Shown here: piece after piece, positions 35,063 through 44,800 of the stretch | Layout: every line of letters starts with the position of its first letter | Position numbering within the stretch: the first letter of the stretch is position 1 | Source: Cyclina sinensis | Lineage: Eukaryota; Mollusca; Bivalvia; Venerida; Veneridae | Length of the DNA: 64,000 bases | Direction of reading: 5' to 3' | NCBI GenBank assembly: GCA_012932295.1 | Contig: JAAONU010000010.1 | Coordinates: 19,587,662 to 19,651,661, forward strand | Translations under genes and position numbers: made by a program | Notes under the pieces: model-generated | Seen by the model: the letters and a program-made list of their open reading frames with translations, nothing else | The model's database searches: none | Told to the model about the DNA's origin: nothing

Positions 35063-36503
35063 ATACCCCCACCACAAAATGTGGGGGGGGGGCTATAGTG
35101 GATTCGCTTTGTCGCGTCCGTCGGTCCGTCCGTCCGTCTCCATTATCGTGTCCGCTCTATAAATCCTATACCAATTGAAGGATTTTCTTCAAACTTGGCT
35201 GAAATGTTCACCTCAACAAGGGGATGTGCAGAACCCATGTTACCCTTTTGCCGGCTTAAGGTCAAGGTCACACTTGAAGGTCAAATATCAAACAATCAAA
35301 TATTAGACATTATGTCGTGTCCGCTTTGTAAGTCCTACACTAATTGAAAGATTTTTTTAATCTTGGCTCAAATGTTCACCTCAACAAGGGAATGTGCAGA
35401 ACCCATGTTACCCTTTTGCCGGCTTAAGGTCAAGGTCACACTTGAAGGTCAAAAATTGACTTAGAAAATATTCTTAAATTTTAACATGTACTTGAATATT
35501 TCTGAAACTAGAAAACGTATTTGCTTGAAACTTAAAATATATATGAAGTGTCACATTTAGGATATGCAGGTCAAGTTATATAACTCTGTATTGCATTTTG
35601 ACAAAGTTATTCCCATTTTTAAGTCTTCAAATTTACATACAATCAAATTTTAGACAATATGTCGTGTTCGCTCTATAAATCCTATACTAATGGAAGGAAT
35701 TTCTTCAAACTTTACTCAAATGTTCAACTCAACAAAGTTATGTGCAGAACCCATGTTACCTTTGTGCCGGCTTAAGGTCAAGGTCACAACTGAAGGTCAA
35801 AATTGACTTAGAAAATGTTCTTAAATTTTAACATGTACTTGAATATTTCTGAAACTAGCACAGGTATTTGCTTAAAACTTAAAAGATATATGAGGTATCA
35901 TAAGTAAGATATGCAGGTCAAGTTTCATAACTCTGTATTGCATTTTGACAAAGTTATGCCCCTTTTTTACGTCATTTAATTTACTTACAGTCAATACTAG
36001 ACAATATGTCGTGTCCGCTCTATAAATTCTATACTAATGGAAGGATTTTCTTCAAACTTGACTCAAATATTCACCCCAACTGGGCAATGTGCAGAACCCA
36101 TCTTACCCTTGTGCCAGCTTAAGGTCAAGGCCACACTTGAAGGTCAAAAATTGACTTAGAAAATGTTCTAAAATTTTAACATGTACTTGAATATTTCTAA
36201 AACTAGAACAAGTAAGCTCAGTATGCAAAGTTTTCCACTCTTAATTACATTTTGACATAATTATGCTATTTTCTTAACTTCACTGCTTTTGTTTGTTTTA
36301 GTACATTGGGAAAATGAAAGGTTATTTGTAACTGTTTCGAACATGATTTGACAATATATATTTATACTATTACCTGTACAATTTGTTTGTTTTTTTAACC
36401 AGAGATAATTTCTTTTTATGTATATGTATTCAATGTGCCACTAAAGTTATTCCCTTAACCACCTTTCCATGTCGTCTTCTGTCAAGGACATTGGTGGGGG
36501 TAT
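35063..36503. mobile_element. 1.4-kb non-autonomous transposon with 12-bp perfect TIRs
   Basis: ATACCCCCACCA (35063-35074) is exactly mirrored by TGGTGGGGGTAT (36492-36503). The interior starts with GGATTCGCTTTGTCGCG and a run of GTCCGTCC, then carries four modules beginning TGTCGTGTCCGCTCTATAAA (about 35147, 35313, 35660 and 36008). The last three are spaced about 347 bp apart. Each has CTTCAAACTTG, GTGCAGAACCCAT and AAGGTCAAGGTCACA. There is no coding capacity. The left end can also fold back on the G-run at 35082-35092. Confidence 0.8.
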
Positions 36504-36597
36504 GAATCGCATTCAGCGATAGTTCTAGTTTTCTTCTGTTCTTTTACCACTAGGGAATCAGAATTGAATCAGTCACGCCCTATTCTTTTTCTTTGTT

Positions 36598-36725
36598 TTT
36601 ATTAGGGTTTAACGCCAATTTCAACGTATTTTTGGTCATATCTCAGCGGTCTGTCCACCTAACAAGTGTTCCTGGGTATCCAACTAGTTTCACTGACCAA
36701 TCTCTCCGCTAGCGACTGACCGTTT
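36598..36725. repeat. dispersed repeat (GGTTTAACGCC... family)
   Basis: Begins GGGTTTAACGCCAATTTCAA and contains TGGTCATATCTCAGCGG and CCACCTAACAAGTG. Related to 28494-28580. It abuts the left edge of the duplicated segment at 36731. Confidence 0.55.
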
Positions 36726-37150
36726 CCTCCATGAGGTGAGGGGCATGTAAATGTTCTTTATTGTCAGAAATCATTATCTCGAAAAATCTGAGCCTTATTC
36801 CAAAACACTAGTTGTAGATTGTGGACTATCATTTGTAAACAGTAAATAATGGAAAGATAATCTGCAAACTTGCAAAAGATCCGAATGTATTCAAATTGAT
36901 CATTTAATTAAAACTATTTTGCTTAGGTAAACTGCACTAGGAAGGATTATGACTGAATTAACGCGATGTGACCGTGCGACCTCATACTCGCATCGGGGGT
37001 TTCCTCCCCCTTTACTAAAAGAAGAGAAAAACAACTTGTTCGAAGTTTTCTGTTTACTATATACTTTCTCTCTTTTTGACCTTACGATTCGAAAGAATTC
37101 CCCTTAAATTTTGTGTATTGGCTGAATTAAGAAGAGAGTAGTCCAGCAAG

Positions 37151-37276
37151 TGAAAATACGGAAAATATGTTTCACTGCAGTGAAAAATAAATTTTTACAA
37201 TGAAAATACGGAAAATATGTTTCACTGTAGTGAAAAATAAATTTTTACAGTGAAAATACGGAAAATGAAAAACACG
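37151..37276. repeat. 50-bp tandem repeat (2.5 units)
   Basis: Units start TGAAAATACGGAAAATATGT at 37151 and 37201, with a partial at 37251. Each contains TTTCACTG/CAGTGAAA, a perfect 8-bp palindrome in unit 1. Confidence 0.9.
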
Positions 37277-38399
37277 CATTTCATTTCATCAATATTTCTC
37301 CATATTTCATTTATAAGTATATAATAAATTTATATATTCATGTTATTTTTTTATTTTTACTTTCACTGATAAATGAGTGAATTCGCAATTTTATCAATTT
37401 ATCTTGTTGTAGAACGTTTTAGTTACCTTCCTTTACACCTTTTTGTTCGCAACCAGACAATCTAAAACTTGGAAAAGCATATATAAATAAAATGAAAAGA
37501 TATTATTTTACATGATGTAAGTAGAATAGTCAAAATAAGACATTTTCTTTTTATCTATTTAGAATTATTATTATTTTTATATTTCTATAAGATTGTTTTG
37601 AATGAAAGAAAATCGAAAATATATGTTCATGGCAGAAAGGGTTCTTGTCAAACCTTGAAGTAGGGAATATTGTCGAGGTAAGACAAACGCAAAAAGCAAC
37701 ATCATTGCTGCAGATACAATTTTAAAGACAAATTGTCGTCTGCTTTTAGTTAGTAGTAACTCACAACACAATATTTCTGTTGAGAGAGTTTTTCATAGAT
37801 GTTTTTTGAACCAGCGTGTTATCTGCATATTTTTAGAAAATGTTCTAACTGAACGATCTTGAAGAAAACTTTAAGGCAATGACATTAATTGAAGGTTGGG
37901 TCAAACAGAAATATTGATTAATATAATAGTAATTATTAATATTGACATCGATGTGTGACCTCGGGAAACAATGTGGTCCTTCAATATTTTCGTCACAGAG
38001 ACGCATCAAGTGTGTTATAGGTACAACGGTAAATATCAAAATAATTCAAATACCGGTACTTAATTTGATGCTCTCAGATTCAATTTAAAGACAAATGGAA
38101 TTAAAGTATTGTTTCAGCGAAAGTTTAGAGTGTAAAATGATCATTTCCGCGATTTTGAGATTTTGTTCCAGTTGAGAAGTATCCTACTCATAATTTGATG
38201 GCCTATTAAAAGTAATGTAATTTAGTATATAATAATCGAATGAAATGAATGATATTTTAAGGATGTTTCTAAGTGATCAGGTAAAGAGAAACAAAATGGA
38301 AATGCCGGAGAAGTTTGAAGTAACATACACCAGGGCCGAAATAAGGCGTCACGCGGTTAATTGTACGGCAACAGAAAGTTGTTATTGTATAAAATAAGT

Positions 38400-38890
38400 T
38401 TCATCATCAGCATGATGCCCATACGCATTGATTACAAATTGGCAGCGCCGCTGTAAGCTTCCGATGATCATACGGATGTGGTTTTGGAGGACTTGTTATT
38501 TCCTTGAATAGCGACTCTCTGAGCTCTGTAACCATAGTGGGGTTATCATGGATAGTGGATATCGCAAATTGAGGCATAGCCTTGACGTGTTCAATTGTAT
38601 TCAGGTATGATGGTCTGGCTGGAAGTCCATTCTGAGAATGACAGCTGCCTTTTTATTTGGTGATGTGAGCATTGTGTACGCGAGCATTATCGTTCAATTA
38701 AACTGAAATGACACCTTGGTACCGATGTCTAGAACCTCACTGCAGTATAGCTGCCGATGATGTGCAGGTCAATCTTTCCCTCAAAGCTTATGCCCGCCTA
38801 AACAATGAACAACCAGCCACAGTAACAATCATGCTCCGGGACAGAGATTGAGGCATAACGCTTCATTCTCCTTTACGAGAGGAAAAACAG
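38400..38890 (-). pseudogene. decayed Tc1/IS630-type transposase, copy 1
   Basis: In shifting minus-strand frames I read GISFEGKIDLHIIGSYTAVR, then NDNARVHNAH (position of the second catalytic Asp of the DDE/DDD triad), then LPARPSYLNTIEHV. The last corresponds to the family's W-P-A-x-S-P-D-x-N-P-I-E-H region, where the third catalytic acidic residue lies. RKLTAALPICNQC matches the C-terminal helix. Stops and frameshifts break it and the catalytic spacing is damaged, so it is inactive. The same remnant is at 62745-63225. Confidence 0.7.
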
Positions 38891-39400
38891 GCGACATTTT
38901 ACACTTAATAAATTAATTTATGCTTTTGCATGTGTCACTTTAATCCTTGCGAGACTCAGAATCAAATGTTGCATGTCTTGTATTAAATCCTCGCCAGGAA
39001 TTATAGGCGAAAACTAAGACGGTAAAACGTTGCTATAGCCATTTTTGTACGTTTTTGCATGTTTTATTGGAAGACTTCGGCTTTTTGCCATTACCGGTGA
39101 TCATTTAAAATCTTTTTCACCTTCTTCAGTCGGTGTTAAGGCTGAAGGCTAATATGACTGTCTTCAGCCCAATAACTAGGCCATTATGAAAACATTTAAT
39201 TTTTGAAAATTTTATTAATTAACTATACAATTACGTTTTGTTTGATCAATATCAACAGTTTAAAAACGTTTGAATTTTATTTCTCCGTTATCTTCACACT
39301 CACTTTCTTTTTCTGCATTCTTATCTGAAAATTTTATTTCCGAATTTCCCTCCACCGAATTCCCTTCGACACCAAAGATAACTGCTTCAGTGTACGCTAA

Positions 39401-40202
39401 CCTTCGTTCATTGTTATTTTGCTGCCGGAAAAGTGTCGTCTGGTGTAATAATTACTTGTATATAACCCGTCCGGATCTTAACCCGTACTAATTTCGCGAG
39501 ATTATGTTGCAACTTTAAGATATCTCAAAAACATCTGACGTTAAAATTCATCAAACAAGAATCTAAATTCAAGTTCAGAAAATTCAAGATGGCTACTTTT
39601 TTTTCTTTAGGCCTTTAAGCAGTTTCATAATGGCGGTCAGCCAGTGAGAAGGCTCGAATCTCATAACAGCCAAGTTTTTTTCATGAAGACCGAGTTTCTT
39701 CATAATGGCCGAGTTTTGTGTTAATTATGTTTTGGATAAGTTCATATTGGCCCTGCATTTGTAGTGAAAATGCGCCTAATATTGTATAGTTAATTAATAA
39801 TAAGTGTGCCTCATCTCTACTGTTAAGCATTTGATACATGAACATTTTATACAATAGGAGTTCAACAACAGTTCAACAAAATTTCTCATTTGAACAACAT
39901 TGCTTTATTTATTAAAACATTGGACAATATAATAAATAATAATGTTAAATCAATATTTGAATTATACTGATAAATAAAACAAAAGCATATTTATTCATAA
40001 TCATGCAATTGTGTAAAGGTCAAGACATGCCAGATTATAGTTCAATGAACTCGAAAAAAATGTGATGGTTTTAATGCTGTATTTAAGTAATTTCGTTTTC
40101 AAACAAAAATCAGCAATTTATGTGAACATTACATTGTGGTATTCGTTATGTATGCATTGTTCGTCAGAAGTAGGCTGTCAAATGTCAAAATAATTATTAC
40201 TC
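39401..40202. other. intergenic DNA 3' of the GPCR gene
   Basis: A short ATGGC-word repeat (AAGATGGCTACTTTTT, TAATGGCGGTCAGCCAGTGA, TAATGGCCGAGTTT) lies at 39580-39720. The region 39720-40202 is AT-rich and likely holds the receptor's 3' UTR on the minus strand. A minus-strand AATAAA can be read at about 39905-39990. Confidence 0.45.
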
Positions 40203-41876
40203 TCATAGTGGAGAGGTATGCAAATTTCTATCACACCGATTCCTAACCGAGTCTGAGGAAATATTTGTACTTTTTGTGTTTGTGGAGTTCTTCTCAACCT
40301 TTCTGACAGAGATCTCCTGAAAGCAAGAGATATACAATCTAGCAACTCTCCTGTTCACGACGAAAGAAAAGAAAATGAACAGACCCTGTAAGGAATTAAC
40401 ACCCGACACAACAAAGCCAAACCATGTCTCTTGAATAATATTATTTATTATTAGGAGGGGCCAAGTAATGCCTACAATGGCACAAAGTTTAAGACAAATA
40501 TAGAAGTTATTGCGGTCCTGTGTACTTTCTACTCGCCTCGCTGTTCTGATTTTGTGGAATGCAGTGGCAAAGAAGGCAATATTTGCTATAAATATTGCGC
40601 ATGCTGGAACCAGAAATGTACCAATGAAGATATAGAAATCTGAAATGAAGCACAAGTTCTCTCCATATCCAAACCCAGATCCTTCTGACTTTATCAAACT
40701 AATAGATGCAGCTATCAATACTAAAAACAGGGGGAATGTTAGTATATAAATCAGATACTTAACAAACAAGGAACGACTTGGAAGTCTATTCCAATTGTCT
40801 GCAAAAACAAACACGCGAAACATATGAAAGGAGCAAACATTCATGGCACAGAACGAGGCTATCCAGAAGAAGTGCATACTAACTCCAGCTATTTTGCACC
40901 AAATTGATGTCTTTGAACCATGAAGTCCAAACTGTAGAAGAGACTGAGCACAGAGAAGCAAGACGCAGAGAACCAGTAAATTCTGTCCAGGAAGGGTACG
41001 AAGGGAAGAAAAAATAGAATAGGTGGCAATCGTCAGTAGAAGGCAGACCATTGACGTGACAGAACACACGAAATCAAATACAGAGTAAATACCATTTGTA
41101 GATGAAGATACAGTTTGATTTGTTTGTGTTAGCAAATTTTTCCGATCAAAGTTTTCCTTACAGACCAAAATAAATCCTCTTGTCAATTTATACTCACCGA
41201 ACTCAAATGATATATTCTTTTCTGTTAGGTATATTTCGCCTGTTTCAATTGTCAGGAGAGTTTTGTTTATATCAAATTTGACATGTGGACATAATACAAA
41301 GTTGTCTACAAGTAAAGGATATGCATTCACATCATACGGAGCAATGTCTTCAAAGATATTAAATCTCCTGTCCGGAATTCTCGAAAGAAAATCGATCGTT
41401 CGATTGATTCCCTGACTGTCCAATATGTTGTCGATGTGAAAAGTGTTATGTTGTGCATCAACAAGTGACCTTAAAATTGAGGAGATATTTTCAGTGTAAC
41501 CAATCCTAAAAGATATCTCCAGATTTACTGATTTAGTGTTGGCAATATCGTAATATGTGTCAGTCAAACTAGCAGGTGACTGCGACTCAGAAGCTCGACA
41601 TGATGACATTATCGAATTCAAAAGTGTTCGATAAAACTTTTGTTCAACTTTTTTTAGAACCTGAAGGCATATATCATGATAAGCAATAAGTATTGGTGTA
41701 TTTCCTTTCAATGTATTTTCTTCTGTATTTGTTGACGTATTGTTCGATTCTCTATTCAGGTTATGGAGTTCTAAGTAAACCACATATTTCTTCTTTGATA
41801 CCGCTTCTAGAATTGGCACACACGTGTCTATACTGAGTTGAAACCCAACATTGCAATAAACGGGACGGCACTTTCT
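40203..41876 (-). CDS. GPCR exon 3 (juxtamembrane region, 7TM, tail)
   Basis: 557 codons plus stop, phase 0 start after AATTTCAG. It opens with RKCRPVYCNVGFQLSIDTC, a short Cys motif, then about 240 residues of ectodomain. Spans: TM1 1059-1084, TM2 1093-1114, TM3 1121-1149 (starts WCKIAG), TM4 1166-1191, TM5 1206-1236, TM6 1255-1277 (contains GITWPLL), TM7 1281-1303 (NSLQGLFIF, typical of secretin/adhesion families). All seven helices on one exon is common in this group. Confidence 0.9.
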   Translation of the reverse strand, partial: RKCRPVYCNVGFQLSIDTCVPILEAVSKKKYVVYLELHNLNRESNNTSTNTEENTLKGNTPILIAYHDICLQVLKKVEQKFYRTLLNSIMSSCRASESQSPASLTDTYYDIANTKSVNLEISFRIGYTENISSILRSLVDAQHNTFHIDNILDSQGINRTIDFLSRIPDRRFNIFEDIAPYDVNAYPLLVDNFVLCPHVKFDINKTLLTIETGEIYLTEKNISFEFGEYKLTRGFILVCKENFDRKNLLTQTNQTVSSSTNGIYSVFDFVCSVTSMVCLLLTIATYSIFSSLRTLPGQNLLVLCVLLLCAQSLLQFGLHGSKTSIWCKIAGVSMHFFWIASFCAMNVCSFHMFRVFVFADNWNRLPSRSLFVKYLIYILTFPLFLVLIAASISLIKSEGSGFGYGENLCFISDFYIFIGTFLVPACAIFIANIAFFATAFHKIRTARRVESTQDRNNFYICLKLCAIVGITWPLLIINNIIQETWFGFVVSGVNSLQGLFIFFSFVVNRRVARLYISCFQEISVRKVEKNSTNTKSTNISSDSVRNRCDRNLHTSPL

Positions 41877-44800
41877 CTGAAATTTTAAAATAAATCCATT
41901 ATTACACCTAGCACATCACCAGAGCAAAGTGTTCTGTTTCTAATCGAAATTTTTTACAAAATATTTTTTTTGTTTAATTACATCTTACTGAACAATCAGT
42001 TGCAAAATTAACTCTTAGCCTGCTAAATATCTTTAATGGATTTGTCCATCTTTCAATTTGTTTAGAGGGGTGCTTATTGAAAATTACCGACTGAACGGCA
42101 AATATTGCAGCAGGAATGTGCATAACAGTAGAGTTTGTAGTATCATATACCATCAAACATAAATATGATTTTTAAGAAGATTTCTTTATATAATTACTTG
42201 TACAGTTTAGGTGGTTCCTAAAATAAGTAAATAAATATTCAAACCTCTGCTAAAGTATATGCAAAGTGGGATATAGCGTGTTTTTAACCCTTAACCTGCT
42301 GGAACCGAAAGTGATTAGCCTTTGCCACCAGTATAGAGCTAGGCCAGCCTGCACATCCGAGCAGTCAAACCAGTCTCTATACTGTTGGTAGCTCCATTTT
42401 TGTATTTTGATATTGAAATTTCTTAAACTTTAAATGGACTGTTCCAAATTCAAAGCTGGGCAAATCCATTACAAAATTTCAACATGTTTAGGGTTAATGT
42501 CAGAAACATATGTTACAAACTAGACATTTACCAGACTATGGTCAAATGTACCCGAGGAGCACTGTGGTATATCAGCAAGTTTTGGTGCCAAAATGATACG
42601 TTCAAAGTCGTGTTGCGACAATGTAAACATATGCTGGTAAGCACTAGTAAGGGGAACCGTGTGCAAATAATCAACTATCACGTCAACCTGAAATTAATTG
42701 TAAAAATCAAATAGTTATAAAACCTAAGATAAAGCTAACCTTTTTTTGATCCTTTATTAAACGTCAAATGAATGCCTTAGTGCTGTTTCCATGCGAATTA
42801 AAACTTTCTGAACATTAATTAGAATTTATTGTCAGTCCCAGTTTCTCATATGGCCATAACCGCTAGAAGAGATTGCGTTTTACTTATATCAGGGTGTGGG
42901 GGATAGTGCAAGATACAGAAAACACCCCATATCGAGACTTTCCTGGTTCATTAACATGCTCCGTTTGTAGAAAGGACACATGAGACATATGTTTAATATC
43001 TCACGTGAAAGACAGGAAGAAGTGGTAATAGAGGAGTGGTGCTTAAACTCACGACCACTCGATTACAAGCCCTGGCCTTTACCATTGGACGAATGATCGA
43101 CCTGAGAAAATGGAACGATAGGAGGTTGATGCTCATATCAAATCGGAAATTTGGCACATATTTTTAATCGTTTTAGGGGTATATTTAAATGAGCATCATT
43201 TATTAAAACAAAAGTGGAAAAAGGCATATCAGGAAACACAATCAAAAAGCACAGCCTCCCTACACAGTCAAAAAGTAGAGGAAAAGATAGCATAAATTCA
43301 CTTATAGCTCAGTTAAAACAAGAGGGCCATGATGGGCCATGGATCGCTCACCTGAGTAATCAGGAAACGTCAAAAGCAATTACATTTTCTAATTGAAGAT
43401 TTGAAGGTGCCTACAAACAAAATATCTAAAATATCAGTCAATCAATAAAGGCTCTATGACTGAAAGTAAAAAAAAATATATTATAAGCTGTGGTGACCTT
43501 GACCCAGTGACCTTAAGCCCCACGTATACGTAAGGCTAGAGGTCCATGCAAGGAACCTAAATACCAAATATCAAAGATATTAGTCTGTAAATAAAAGCAC
43601 TATGAGGTAAAGTTGATAAATCTATTTTTATCCTCAGTGACCTTAACCCAAATTTAATGGAAGAGGTTCATGCAAGGTGTCTATAAACTAAATATTTAAA
43701 ATATCAACCAGTCAATGAAGGCTCTACGATTGAAAGTAGAAAAATCTATTTTTAGCCTTAGTGACATTGTCCTTGACCGAGTGACCTCAAACTCCACCTA
43801 AGGGTAGAGGTTCTTGTTGTATTTTGACACCAAAGTGCGTTATACAGGTGCAATGTTTAACATCAGACAAACCATCGCACTTTGGGGTCATGAAATTAAA
43901 TCAATAAAAATGAATTTTAGTGATATTTTAAAGTAATATCTTGTAGTTAATGCCAATGGTAAACTAAAAATAAGGAATGAAGTAGGCGAAATGAATTAAG
44001 TCGGATAACAATAGCAGACAACAGATTATTTTATTTTACTTTACACTTTAAATAGTGTGTTTATATAGTCACGGTTTTCGTGATATTTAAAGTGGTAAAA
44101 TTCATAAAACATTAAACATTTACATTTAATAAGCAACAAATATAATGTTTTTATTTTTTGAATTACTGCTACATCAGAATTTTAATGGCACTTAGCAAGA
44201 TTATTTGATTGCACAGTCATGTATCTAAGTATCGACCGTCATCTTGAACTCCACCTTAAATAATTCAAGGTTTCAGATCGAAAGTAAGTCAGTACTCAGT
44301 ATTTCAGCAGAAATCAGTTGACACCTTCAGAACTTTGGAACCCAAAGTGTGTTGATATGTACCATATTAACGCACTTTGGGGTTCATTTCTCGATTTTGA
44401 CCCCAAAACGCGTTTGACCCCAAAGTGCGTTGTGAAAGTGCGGTGTTACGACGTCTTTAGACATTATAAAGAGTGTTTACTGAAGCAATATACGAAGGAT
44501 GATCCAAATTATGTAGACTTTTGCTGTTGCTTAAACAGAGGTGGTTAAATTTATTAATTCATAATTCTGAAATAAATCGGAACATTTAATAAAACAGGCT
44601 AGTTAATAAAATTATATATTTAGTAAATTACGCAAAAGCGCCGGGCAGTTTTATAAGAATGGTAACGTGTATGCCGCACACGCCGTTTTTGTGTCTTGTG
44701 AAGTTATATATGTTTCAATAAACAAAATATACATGACTGTGTGAAAAGCGCCAAACTTAAGCACAGAACGGTGTGTAGATGACGTTATGCAAAAGTTTGA

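Larger units (their letters stand above)
36731..39400 (-). mobile_element. duplicated segment, copy 1 (carries Tc1-like remnant)
   Basis: Its parts match, in the same order and orientation, the segment 61705-63798. Matches begin at ATGAGGTGAGGGGCATGTA and continue to ACTGCTTCAGTGTACGCTAA. About 0.94 kb (36951-37890, including a 50-bp tandem repeat) is present only here. Identity of shared parts is very high by eye, roughly 95%. A transposase remnant on the minus strand suggests the segment is a decayed Tc1/mariner-superfamily element or a segmental duplication containing one. Element ends were not resolved. Confidence 0.7.

Noticed and set aside
44318..44548. 76-codon ORF over the CCCCAAAGTGCGTT cluster
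   Set aside because: It spans inverted repeat copies and has no family resemblance.
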